Origin: Telmatactis stephensoni
Taxonomy: Eukaryota > Cnidaria > Anthozoa > Actiniaria > Isophelliidae
Assembly (NCBI GenBank): GCA_029948255.1
Contig: JALIZF010001680.1
Coordinates: 371,001 to 435,000, forward strand
Length of the DNA: 64,000 nucleotides
Reading direction: 5' to 3'
Shown: positions 35,050 through 46,203 of the stretch, one piece after another
How positions within the stretch are numbered: the stretch's first letter is position 1
Layout: the number at the start of each line of letters is the position of its first letter
Translations under genes and position numbers: made by a program
Notes under the pieces: model-generated
Seen by the model: only the letters and a program-made list of their open reading frames with translations
Database searches by the model: none
Told to the model about the DNA's origin: nothing

Positions 35050-35976
35050 CTACATGATAATTAAAGTTTCTTGAGATCCTTCTAACATCTTCTTCTTCTG
35101 TTCCTCAAACTCATCATTGCTAAGTACATTGGTATCTTTAAGGTTCTTCTACTCAACAAGCTGTTTGATCAAGAATCATCCCTCGAGCTTTGATCTACGA
35201 AAAGCAAAACAAAAAAACAAAAACAAAAAACAACCCTGGCTCTTTCAATTTTTAACAATACTATGTGTCAAAATATTCTAAACTGTAAATATAGCAATGG
35301 AGCATTTTTAAACCCATAATATAGGTCACAACATTATGAACTTGGAAGGAAAGAAGTAGCATTTTATAATGTATTCGTTTTTGATAGGGTTCCCTTTAAA
35401 TTTTCACGTGCGCCATGCATGAATGATTCTAAAATCTAAAACCTTATTATTAAAACAGAATTATTCAGTAAACAGTTCGATTTATCAACAAAAGAGAAAA
35501 ATTATAAACAGACAGCTAGGATAACGGTTGTTCTCTTCTTTGAATTGTGTCACGCTTAAGTACTCAGTATACCTACTTTTCTTCTTGTTGTTTGACGCCT
35601 TGAAATCAAGGCACATGACTTCATCGTCACCGTCCTTGTCGTCGTCCACAGTCACTCGTTTCTTTGGCAAACTCAGTGTATGTGGCTTCAACCAAAATGT
35701 GACATAGTTTTGGCTCTCAGTTAAATAGGCCTCTCTTAGGTGTTCATCTGTACAAATCGTTAGTTTTCTCCCTCTCGTGCCAAAATAACCAATATCAAAA
35801 CTGCTGGCGTCCTTTGCTGGGCTTATCTCTTCAGCATGTTTCTTCACTAAATAGCTTTTCAACTCTTGGACATTTTTGAATACTGGTACTTCTCTCAAAC
35901 AAAACATGGAAAATTGATTTTTGTTCTCATGCTTATAAACTTTTAGCATTACATTAATGTATACTGTGTCGGCCAT
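35050..35976 (-). CDS. Second gene of the mariner element: PB1-like domain protein with degraded SHOCT-like C terminus
   Basis: Exon 1 starts MADTVYINVMLKVYK at 35976 and is open to 35485 (163 residues). Residues 1-105 show the order of a PB1/ubiquitin-like fold: strand VMLKVYK, strand FSMFCL, helix VQELKSYLVKKH, then DIGYFGTRGRKLTICTDEHL (an OPCA-like acidic motif) and strand YVTFWLKPH. A basic and an acidic stretch follow. On the same strand, 35174-35050, LIKQLVE-x-KNLKDTNVLS and NDEFEEQKKKMLEGS match the SHOCT pattern, interrupted by TAG; a TGA lies just upstream, so that part is decayed. PB1 domains pair with other PB1 domains; SHOCT is an oligomerisation-type tail. Function in transposition is inferred only from location between the terminal repeats. 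Confidence 0.6.
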
Positions 35977-36244
35977 GGCTCTTTTAAAAATCCCGCGTCT
36001 CCTCAGACAAGTGTGCTACGCGTCATGCATGGTTAAGTTAATTGAATATACATATTTCCCATGATCCCCCGCACCGCTAGTTTATGCGCTTTTCGCTTCA
36101 CGGGTGACAAAGTTTCTCGGAAAGGGTGTATATCCGATTTGCACACTTTTTATTGGCACGTTTATTGCGATTTTAACTGGACACACAATATTGGAAAACT
36201 CAGTCCTGAAAAGTTTGCACTCAGTGTTGAATATATTTGAATCC

Positions 36245-36298
36245 TAAATCCCCCCCCCCCCCCCTCTGGAAAATTCCTGGATCCGCCCCTGTATTTCC
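36245..36298 (-). repeat. Solo hAT-like terminus with poly-C tract
   Basis: On the minus strand CAGGGGCGGATCCAGG precedes a poly-G run. This is a common terminal motif of hAT-like MITEs. A relative is at about 13560-13590. No partner end was found nearby. Confidence 0.4.
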
Positions 36299-36319
36299 TT
36301 TTAACAATTTTTTTTTTCT

Positions 36320-36428
36320 TACCTCTAATCGCGATGCCATCCGCAAAGCTAAAGAAGCTCACTATATAACCACGCTTGCTAATTCACTTGAACCGAATGG
36401 ACTTAATAAACGCGATGAGACGTTTTAG
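36320..36428 (+). pseudogene. Penelope-like retroelement, C-terminal tail
   Basis: The frame reads SNRDAIRKAKEAHYITTLAN then LEPNGLNKRDE and stop. The R-x-x-EAH-x-I-x-x-L...PNGLN-x-RDE ending is typical of the GIY-YIG-linked end of Penelope-like proteins. Upstream parts are absent; a T-rich tract precedes it. Confidence 0.5.
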
Positions 36429-36607
36429 TTTTATTTCCATTCATTTTATACATATGATCTTTTAAGTATTACCATTTTCTTATCTTTACTGTAATTTCTG
36501 TCTATTTGCCACATTTGTAAACTTGTATATCCATTTCCTGTTACGTCACTTCCTATATCCATATCTTTTATATACATTTACCGATTCCAATTGTAATCCT
36601 TTTAAGC

Positions 36608-36657
36608 CTGATGAAGACTAGTATTGGCTAGTCGAAAATTCGTACATTAAAGAATTC
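36608..36657 (+). ncRNA. Hammerhead-ribozyme-like core in the Penelope-like 3' region
   Basis: CTGATGA (36608-36614), stem II GACTAG/CTAGTC with loop TATTGG, GAAA (36634-36637), stem III AATTC/GAATT with a 10-base loop, then C at 36657 as the expected cleavage base. Stem II and stem III both pair perfectly. Stem I between the flanks does not pair in this copy, so self-cleavage is doubtful here. Penelope-like elements are known to carry hammerhead motifs. Confidence 0.55.
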
Positions 36658-37175
36658 CATAGTTCTACGACGTATTGTTTCTTCAAGTTTCTCAACTATC
36701 TTCAATATATGTATTCAGTTAGATCTTCTAATAGATCCGTCGTATACTGACACTTTGTGGTACGTGGTTGTTTTCGACACAAGTCTATATATATATATTT
36801 AACAAATTTACTCTCCTCTATTTGCACAACCTTTCCTTCCCCACCAAGTTTTTCATTTTGCGACTGAGTGTCACTTCGCATGTCTCTCTTCAGAACATAT
36901 CCAAATCCACGGCAGTAGTAGGATTTATCTTCAACTGTTTCTTGATTTGTAACTGCTCAAGACCTACACACCGCCGAGACGTAAATTTCACTATTTCTTC
37001 CAAAGTCATGTTACTCTTCTCAAACCAGCTACCTTTCCTGATACTAATTACAACAATCTAACGGTCAACCAATCACCAATCACTGAATTCAATGCATTAT
37101 ATAGACTGTCGCTGGCATCGTGCACTTTGTCAGATCTTTAAGTAACTACTTGATCGACTCGTCTTTTGACACTAT

Positions 37176-38406
37176 CATAATGTCAAATCCTATTTCACGA
37201 CTTTCTAGACAAAATGAATCAACATGGGCTTCCTTTTATTTACGTGTAGCAAGCATTCCATTTGACTGCTCGTTATTGTTTTCAAGTTTAGTCTATGACT
37301 TTCTAAAGAACAAAGCCAACTCCATGGGAAGTTCGCTAGGATACCTAGTTCTGGCTCTTCTGACGTCTACTTGATGATTGGCAATCATCTCCAGCCATTG
37401 AACATGTACACCATATTTGTTGGCTACCCAGGCACTGGAAAATCACCAGCGGTTGAGACGATGCTCCAAAGTCTGAAAAACCTTGAGTGCATCAATGCTG
37501 ACACCTTAATCAGCAGCACTACATCATCCAGCCTTATTAAGATCTTGTCCAAGCAGCTACAAAGCCTTTCTTGCATCACCCGAGATATATGACATCTTCA
37601 ATAAGATCTTGAGGAACAATGAGGACAGAACAACAGGCAATGTTCAATTGCTTTGTAAACTGTGGAGCGGAGAAGGTTCAGCCTACCACTTTGCAACTGA
37701 ATCGACCAGGGACATAAACCAGAATACTCCCTTCTCAATACTTGGAGCTACACAAGTGCAAAATGCTGCCACTATAATATATCGCATGGACAAAGGACAC
37801 GGTCTACTCGACTGCTTTCTCATAACGATTCCATTAGCATTAAAGCCTACACCCAAAGAAGAAGAGGAGAGCCTCTCTCAATTGAAAGATCTTCACTTGA
37901 AGGACTTTGATCGTCTCTTTCAAGAGATCGAAAAACATGTCATGGAAGTAAACACCACAATCAGAGCTGGTGAAGTACCCCCAAAATCTAAAGCCTACGA
38001 TTTAGTGGCAAGAATATGTGTGCCCATTCAAGTCGTTACCGAGTGCATATCATCATTATTAGAAGCTACTAATGGAGCTAATGGAACTAATCACAGAACA
38101 TACATTAAGTCAATGGCATACGTCGACTTTTTACATTCCCAAAAGGCAATGCTCACTGGCTTCCTGCAATCAATTGTTGAGCGTTCAACAGACTCGACTC
38201 GCTTTCTTCACAGTCTACAGAAACAAGAGTTTGACAAGATCGCCGAGGATTCTAAAGCATTTGGCCAGCTTGTAGGTGTAAGAGTGGCACGCTGTGCCAA
38301 CAAAGTCAACATCTTCATCAAGAAGAAAACCGAGGAGATTGAATGGCAGTGCGTTACCTGTAAAGGATTGCTTATTATGAAGCCACTCCCCGACTATTCC
38401 TATTGA
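37176..38406 (+). pseudogene. P-loop NTPase of DUF3987-like type, frameshifted
   Basis: Three frames join end to end. 37176-37371 reads MSNPISRL...SLGYLVLALL. 37371-37575 has the Walker A FVGYPGTGKSPAVETML and NADTLISSTTSSSLIK. 37575-38406 reads SPEIYDIFNKILRNNEDRTT, LCKLWSGEG, NTPFSILGATQVQNA, MDKGHGLLDCFLITIP and ends at TGA after PLPDYSY. The Walker A segment, the LWSGEG-x-Y pattern and ILGATQ...DKGHGLLDCFL fit the helicase/primase-associated DUF3987 family, common in phages and bacteria and present in some cnidarian repeats. Two single-base shifts (about 37372, 37575) suggest a dead copy. Function unknown here. Confidence 0.55.
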
Positions 38407-38409
38407 ATT

Positions 38410-40020
38410 AGCTAATTTTAGTTACGTTACAATTTTGTGGTTAAAGTCGTCATTTTATACATTACGTCCCGTATCCGGATAGTTAGTTTTAGGTCAAGTA
38501 ATGCATGAGAAAACATCGTATCTTAGTCACTGACTTAGCAACTTATACCCATTGGAGCAATTTGTATCTCTTAACCTCGGCAAGCGGGACTGTTATGTAA
38601 GTACAACTTTAGTCTTCGTATTAGTCATTATTACGTTTTTATATAGTTTTTACGCACGATTTAGACCCACATGGTATGGGCGCGTCAGACGGAATTATGC
38701 ATCATGAGCCATGCTCTGTAATTTGTATACTTGTATTGTATTCCCCTTGCATGCTTTATATCTTATACGTTAGGATTTTGCCAGAATTACGATTACTATC
38801 TTTGTCATGTTTTCTATATATTCCCTTTACAAGACAATGTATTATTGTAATGGTATGATCGGAATGTTGTGTATTCTCGCTAATTTTAGCTAAGTATATT
38901 AAGTATATTCTTTGTATTATTGACCCTAGTTTACGACAAGTTCTTGGTTGTAATAAACTACAATTCGTCGTCAAGCGCTGTCCGTAAAATATTCCCGAAT
39001 CATTGTGGTGCGTCTTCACGCGCGATATTCGTCGTAGTCAAATTCGCTCGTGTCGGCCGCCGTTACATTACCATCTGCAGCCGTGAAGTATACACTGCAC
39101 AATTGCAAGAATCCATCAACGTTCTGAAAACCATCAACATGCAAAGAGCTTTAGCAGATTCATCCCTTTTCGACATGTAAAAACTATTACAACTATTAAC
39201 ATTGTATTTACAAAGGACATTCTCTAGTATTTTGCAAACGTATTAAGAAATGTATGTGCCATTTTGCGTAACAAAAGCTTTTTGTCTAAAGGACCATAAA
39301 AGGAGCGATAAATTAGCACTTATTATGGCAATCAATTTTGAGCGGGAGTTTTGAATTTTTTTACAATTTTTATCATTTATGTGCCAATCGTAATTGGAAA
39401 ACACAACACGATGAGCCATAGCTTATCACCTGGGGGAGAGGGACATGTCAGCCTTTACAAATCAGCTATCACATGGGGGAGGGGGACATGACAAAACTTG
39501 AATCGGCTTAGTAAACAAAATATCTACAAGGGAATCCAGCAACAAGACTTATTATAAACTGAACATGAAAGATAATAACGTAAAATACAACTTATGTATG
39601 CAATAATCTGGCCTTGTAATATAAGTTAATTTTGGTTTTAGTTACAGTGTACCAAAATTTATCCATAATTTTACATTTCTTACTAGCTCATTTTGCATGC
39701 TATACTGACTAAACAATTCTGAATTATGAATTATGAAACAAATTTAGGACTATCTTTAGCTATGGATGAACTTCTTGTTGCCACGCTTTGAAAAATCTGC
39801 TCAGTGATTATGTAACTAATTAAATATATATTCTCTATTGTTCAGAGTGATGCTTTTCACCACATCTGCAGAAGGCGGCTTATTCAAAATAACTTAATTA
39901 TGAACCATCTGCATTGTAGTTAAGGGGCATTTCATTTTAAGAACGCCAGTTAGATTCATACATCCAATCATTTAATGCTGTAGCTTGGCAACTTGTGACA
40001 TTCATACTGTTATCATGTTT
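38410..40020. other. No recognised gene
   Basis: AT-rich sequence. The frame 38920-39180 ends in LQESINVLKTINMQRALADS but has no recognised domain; it could be a further exon of the P-loop element. GGGGGAG-rich short direct repeats lie at 39430-39490 (CA(C)CTGGGGGAGAGGGACATG and a close copy). Confidence 0.4.
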
Positions 40021-40025
40021 TCAAA

Positions 40026-41482
40026 TTGTCCATTCGAGATTCAAATCTGATTGGTATTTTGCAAAAAGAGCTAGAGCATACAAAATCATGGTCTGCTCAA
40101 GTTTTGTTAGAATACCATAACTTACATTATGCTGCTGATCAAAAGATTGCAAAGCTTAAACTTCAGTTATCTAAAGCTGAACAGCACATACAAGAACTCA
40201 AGTGTCCTTTGGTTCTAAATAATTCAAAAACTTCTATTTGGACTATGACATTGAATGGCAGGTGTCGTCGAAAAGCTAAAATTGGTCAGTTTGTAAAGCA
40301 GGGCCTGAAGACACTTCCCGAGGAATTTCAGCCAGTTGAGGTAACTTTAGGAACTTGTTTTTTGTATAACGTTTCAGTAACAGGTTGTATATATATTGTA
40401 AGAAGCATCAGATCACAAACAGTAAACTGACCTTGCAATGACATATCATCGCTCTGGCCTTTTAGATACTTGTAAGAACTGACGGCCGAGATCTACTGAT
40501 TCGTTTGCAAGCTACTGGTGAGGTCCTTGTCAACGAAGATGAAGAAAACATTCATAGCACAAGAAAGGTATCACAATCTAAGGGATAGTATTGGAAGATC
40601 CAGCCAAAAGCGCAATACCTTCTATTGCCACCCTCAAAACTGAAAGAAAAAAAGCAAAATGGAGAGATACCACTCATAAACATACCACAGGTGAGCTTTA
40701 TTTGAATTAAGAATCGAATCAAACATCACATTATGAGGAGCCCAGAAAAAAAAAAAACATCATAACGTCTTATTATTGGCAACTTCAAACATACCACTTA
40801 CTGGCAAGCAACTCCCATTCCCAGCGGTTGTTGATATTTTAACAAAACTTTATCAAGATATTAACTTTTACTTTAGTTACTATTTCTATTTTTTTGGGGA
40901 AAATCCTTGAGCCTTGATATAGCCTTGATTGATTGCCTTGTATATTTCATTTGCCAAGTGTAATGATGGATGCAGAAGATCCCTAACAGATTTACTGCGA
41001 TATCTGATGTCTGTGCCCTCTGTAGAAGAAGCTGTTCAGAAAGATGGCAGAACAATTTTTGCACGTTTTGTGGCAGATGGCAGAAGAACCAGTGCAAAAA
41101 TAGGCAGCGTCATGGCCGTTATCAGCATCCTTAATGAGAATCGTAACTCTGTTGACTACCAATACACCGTGGCATTGTATAATGGTTATTCTTTTGATGC
41201 CTAAATTATAGCACTGATATTGTGCTACTCTCAACCATGTAGCATATAAACAGTGTTTCGTAATGATGATTAACATTGAATAAGCGATAACTCCATGTTA
41301 AAAACACATTATCACTTATTCAATCAATATATATGTATCTTTACCAATTCTATGATTAACATTGTTTTGTAGGAAAGGAAGACTATGATGAACTTGAAAG
41401 ATGCATGAAAGAAACCTTTCAAGAGATAAGTACTCTGAAGGAAAATGGTATCTCGATTGATGGTGTACATTTTAAAGTAAAC
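40026..41482 (+). pseudogene. Remnant of a repetitive transposase-like gene family
   Basis: Probable exons: about 40026-40340 (coiled coil ILQKELEHTKSWSAQVLLEY, then TLPEEFQPVE at a GTAACT donor), 40466-40567 (ILVRTDGRDLLIRLQATGEV), 40930-41200 (ARFVADGRRTSAKIGSVMAV, YTVALYNG) and about 41373-41482 (KEDYDELERCMKETFQEIST...GISIDGVHFKVNW). The series ADG-R-TS-KI, VALY, K-x-YDELE and DGVHFKV resembles a cnidarian repetitive protein family that I associate with KDZ-like transposases; the assignment is weak. The part that would carry the catalytic residues is not present. Confidence 0.35.
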
Positions 41483-41499
41483 TGGCAAGCTCATAATCT

Positions 41500-42830
41500 T
41501 ATAACTAATTAACAAATAACACAAGATTTGAACTAAAGCAAAATTTTCAGTGATATAATTCCGGCTTGTTTAAAAAAAGTTTGACGGTCTGATTTCTGAA
41601 TCCGACATTTGTTTTAGAGAAACTAATAAATACAAAGCTTGTCAATTTAGATTTTTATATAACTGGATAAGTTAGTCGTAAGATTTTGATGTAGAATAGT
41701 GTCATTCTCGTTGCTTGGCTATTTTTCATTCGCCACCTTTTTCTTTGTTTTTTCCCATTTCTTTCATTTTCACTCAATTTTTCTTTTCACTCTTCCTCCC
41801 CCTCTCCTTTTTTGTCGAATAATTTTTATCCCCTTACCATTTTTTGCACAAATTTTAACAGGGCTACAGCCCACCGTTGTTTTTCAAATGTTTTTGCTCA
41901 TGCGTACGTATTTCCCTTCAAATTCCCTGACGTTTCCTTTCCTACCCGGCTTTTACGTTAAGCTCCCTTCCAGTTCGTTTGAGCATTGACTTTTAGTCTG
42001 GAAAATTTTACATGTATCACAACCCTTAGGTCTTCAGATCGTTTATACACATCAAAGGTGAACAAAGGTGAGCAAAGGTTAAACACATTTAACCCCTAAC
42101 TCGCTAAATCATTTTTCTTTTTTGTTAGTTGTTATTTCACCTTTTTAGTCCACAGGTTTGGCTATATTTTGTCCCCACTTTGTTTTACACCTAAGTCATA
42201 AGTCCGGGGTTCATCTTATACCCATTTTTGCTTTCCCCCCACCACTATCACATGCAATTTGCTTGGTAATCACGTGTAGAGTTAAGCTTCAAGTATGAAA
42301 CACGTTTGTCATCCACCATAATGACAACAGTTTAATATCTTAACCCCTGATGAGTAATGTTAAACTAGATTTACCAGCCCCACATTCAAATTCATGTATT
42401 ACTTCAAGTGTGAGCTCATATTATTTATCCAGTCCACTCCTGACCACATTCTTTCATCCCGTCCCCTGCCATTCCTAGCAATAGAGTCCAATTACCCAAC
42501 TACCTTCATCAATATTTGCTTGATTTTTTGGCAAAAGGTTGTATCTTTTCAAAATCCTTTATTGCTTACCCTTTACACACACAATTTCCTTCCCCTTTCT
42601 GTACACTACTGAACTGACCCCTTTTTAACAATTTATTTGGTTGTCTCCAACTTTGCACTTGTATCATATACCCTATTTTTGTGTCACCCTTCTGTACACT
42701 ACTAGTCCATTTGCTTTACTTTCCTTTTTTCTTGCCGTTCATTTTCACCACCACTTTCTTCTTCTTTTTATTTATGTCATTTTTTATTTATCTGCCATTT
42801 TTTTAATTTTAAGTGATTTCCTTCTCTTTA
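41500..42830. other. No recognised gene; pyrimidine-rich
   Basis: Long T/C-rich blocks on the plus strand (41700-41850, 42640-42800) produce Phe/Leu/Ser-rich frames. No motifs, terminal repeats or splice pattern seen. Confidence 0.45.
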
Positions 42831-42868
42831 ACAGGACCACTTAACAAGAAGAGGAACAAAATACAGGT

Positions 42869-44430
42869 ATGCCATCTGGGTTGGGCGGGGGAGGGGGGAA
42901 ATGTTTGGGATCAGCCCCACTTACTCCCACCAACACCACCTGCACCACTTCCTCTCCATCACACTCCAGCATCATATATTCCACCTTCACGCCATATTTG
43001 GAACCTCTAGAGATAGATTATAACTTACTGATAGAGACATTAGTCTCTTTGGACACCAACACTGATGACATTGACAAGGACCTCCTCCTTCCCCCAGATG
43101 AGAGACTCCTCGGTGGCCCCACTTCCTCCCTTGTCAACCCACTGCCCCTCCATGGGTCCACCCACCAACACCACCACCATCATATCCACTCATATTACCA
43201 CACCCTTTCATACCATCACCATACCCATCCACACCACCACAGTCCCTCATACTTCGACTACCACACCTATCACCGTTACCACATCCCCTACACCTCCACC
43301 ACTACATCTATTCATGACACCACACCCCCTCATACCACTACCATGTATGGACTACTTGATTCCGGTTCAGATATTACCATGACAGACCCCTCCTTGGCAC
43401 TTCCATATCCACAGTAAGTGATACCGGAATTCAAGAAAATAAACTGAAGGTTGACTTCAAACTATCGTCTATGGAGGATGCTAGCGACGGAGAATACGTT
43501 CTTGTTCACTCTGCATGGGCAATCAAGGACCTAGCAATTCCATTGAAGCATACCGAGGTTCTTAAGGCTGTTGATCTTTGGCCACACCTGGCACAGGTGC
43601 CATTTCCGGAAGTATAAAGAAAGAAGATATCAGTTCTCATCGGTACCAGCGTCCAGGAAGCCTTCGTGCCCTTAGAAGTTAGAAGAGGAAAGTGAGACGA
43701 GCCCTTTGCGATATGATCCTGTATCGGGTGGAGTGTCCTTGGTGGTACCTTTAAAGGAATCAAAAATCAGCCAGCGAGCCTTAACTCTATTTGCAGTGAA
43801 GATCTTACATACTCTACGGTGCTGAGTTGAAGATAAGAGAGCCATGAAGATCATCGATGATACCCTGTGTAAAGAAGGACACCACTAAAAAATGGGCTTA
43901 CTTTGGAAAGAACCGACTTCCCATCTTCCTTACAACCGGCAGCTAGCTGAAGCAAGGCTCAATCATCTTAAAGTGCGTCTCTGATGAGACTTGGAGCTGT
44001 TAGCAAAGTACAGAAAAGTGATGGATAACTACTTCGTGAGAGGATACGCTACGAAGATAACCAAGGAAGAGGCTGAGAAAGTTACTGACAAGACGTGGTA
44101 TCTTCCGCACCATCCAGTCAGCAATCCAAATAAACCTTGGAAGATAAGAGTGGTGTTTGATGCAGCTGTGAAGTTCAACGGAACATCACTCAACGACCAA
44201 TTGCTTCAGGGTCCAAGCTTCATCAATGATTTGTCAGGAGTTTTACTCCGTTTCCGAGAGGAACTGTTTGCCTTCACTGCTGACGTGGAGGCAATGTTTT
44301 ATCAAGTTAAAGTCATTTCCAACAACACGAACGCACTTAGATTCTTATGGTGGCCTAGTGATAACCTGGACGACTCACCAGAAGAGTACAAAATGTCAGT
44401 TCATATCTTCGGCGCCTATCTGCCTCATAA
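42869..44430 (+). pseudogene. Bel/Pao LTR-retrotransposon pol remnant with a His-rich leader
   Basis: The frame 42869-43417 begins with Thr/Ser/Pro, then a His-rich stretch from CAC/CAT-rich DNA (about 43160-43300), then LLDSGSDITM, an aspartic protease active-site motif. After a frameshift the Pao-type continuation reads LIGTSVQEAFVPLEVRR, FAIRSCIGWSVLGG, with in-frame stops, then reverse transcriptase start at 43991-44420: [32 protein letters not shown] and DVEAMFYQV. Homology ends about 44420 before the YVDD-type motif. No long terminal repeats seen. An old, truncated copy; described only. Confidence 0.75.
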
Positions 44431-44599
44431 ATACCCAAATTCTTTAGAAAATGTTTTGGTTTCTTTTTCCGTGGCTCCTCCAAGTCAATACTGCTTAAAA
44501 TATTTAGATTTTTATATGAAAATGGCAATGAACAATTGCACTTGCCTCTACTGGAAGCCATTTTGTTTATGTGAAGTGGGGAATACCGCTGACTGGTGA

Positions 44600-45900
44600 A
44601 CGCAGGCTCAAAATGTCCCTGATTTCTGGCAGTGTTAAAGAAGCTGTGTGTATCTAATAGCCCTACCTATTGGTAGTTGTTGGATGCAGTTGTCCAAGCA
44701 ACAGCTTTCCTCCCAGTCTCAAATAATATTTGAACTTTTTGTTTTTGGATCAAGTTTTGCTGAAACTGAAAGAGGACAAATGCTAGCCTTGATGCATGAT
44801 TGAATTGGCAACTAATGTGTCAGTGGAAACAAGCATGGCACCATTCAGTAATGCAAATTGATACCCACCTCTCTTCATTTGAGCTGTTTTCTTTGAGCTC
44901 TACAAATGCGAAAACGGTAAATTAGGCAATAACATATGTTCTTGATTTGAAATTTGGGATGGTGACCATACATTTCACATTTCACAGTGTTCCACGATTC
45001 CTCCAGTGTCATTACATGATGGGCGTGCAAAGAAAGCGACCGTAAAAAAAGAAAACAATGATATCTCTCGTAAGCCACCATATATTTTTCAACAACTTTT
45101 ACATGGTGGAAATTGTTCTGTTTTAAACCATTTGCCTCGCCTTTCCTGTACCTGTTCATAACCCCAAAAATTTGTATGCACATCAACTTCTGAGTTGTCA
45201 AAGTCCGCCTCAGTCACTGAAAATGAATTTTTGAGGTCATCCTAAAAGATTTTAAACCAATTTTGATACATTACATTTCTCACTGTATGTTGTTCATTTT
45301 CTAGCTCTTCCAATTCTTTCTTTGCAAATTGAACTCTGCATTCTTCAGAATTGTCATCCCATTCATCACCCAATTCTTCGTCTACCTATGAGTTGAAATG
45401 TGGGGATTAAAAACTCGGTATTTTTCTATGGCACTGTGACATTTAGAAATGAAACAGTCATGTTACCTCCCGTTCGTCCACCTCTTCAACAATTTTCTCT
45501 GTTTCTCAGGAAAAAACAATTCTTTCAAACACTGCAAAAAAGCTGAATGAGAAAACGACAAGCTGTGAAATTTTTGTTACCAAGCGGAAAAACTCAAAGT
45601 AGTGTATCGTGATGGTACCGACAAACAGTGGAATAGAATCATTTTGATTGGACAATCTGTAATTTTGCCATGACTTAGTGTGTTGCAATTGGTTGATTGC
45701 GATGCCATGCATGACCGTGGCTTCACCTGAACCTATAGGTGGCCTGTACTCAAAAATCCTGTTTTAATCTAATATTTCTTTTAAACGTATACAATGTAAA
45801 TATGTGGTACTAAATAAAGACATTGTTGAAGACTTTGACTACTTTGCAAATCTTGCAACCTATCTGTATTACACTCTCTACAACTATTAAGTTATTCATT
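44600..45900. other. No confident gene; minus-strand acidic exon-like piece
   Basis: On the minus strand about 45390-45290 reads VDEELGDEWDDNSEECRVQ then FAKKELEELENEQ, an acidic/coiled segment that could be an exon; a frame at 45201-44875 follows. I do not recognise either. Confidence 0.3.
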
Positions 45901-45912
45901 AGGTTTGCAGTT

Positions 45913-46203
45913 ATGGATGAAAGAAAGTTGCAAGAGCTAAGTGAAATACAAACAGCTTACGATGATGATGATGATAGTGATCATGAATATGAAGAAACTG
46001 TTTCTACTAAAAAAGAAAAGACGTAGAAGACGTGCGGGAGAGATCTCTGGACGACAGAGAGCCCTCAAGAAACTGAAAGATGAAAATGAGGCCTGGGATT
46101 GGCGCTTTCCCCCTCCCTTCGCTCCCACGGTAGTTAAAATAAGGGAGGCTTTGTTACACTTTAAAGACGTGGAAACCATCCCCTTTGACAAAGATGCGGC
46201 ATG
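45913..46203 (+). pseudogene. Acidic/basic exon-like fragment
   Basis: Two overlapping frames: MDERKLQELSEIQTAYDDDD...EETVSTKKEK ending at TAG (46024), and after a one-base shift RRRRRAGEISGRQRALKKL...ENEAWDWRFPPPF...DKDAA ending at TGA. Charged, no recognised domain. It lies upstream of the chromodomain exon and could be its 5' exon, but this is not shown. Confidence 0.3.

Larger units (their letters stand above)
33333..36128 (+). mobile_element. 2796-bp Tc1/mariner-IS630-type transposon with two convergent genes
   Basis: Terminal inverted repeats of about 72 bp (33333-33404 and 36057-36128) start CACCCTTTCCGAGAAACTTT and are flanked by TA dinucleotides (33331-33332, 36129-36130), the target duplication of this superfamily. 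The arms match with few changes. Inside are a plus-strand transposase with introns (33399-34802) and a minus-strand gene (35976 to 35050). The left arm's end carries the transposase ATG. This second gene is unusual for the superfamily. Confidence 0.85.
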
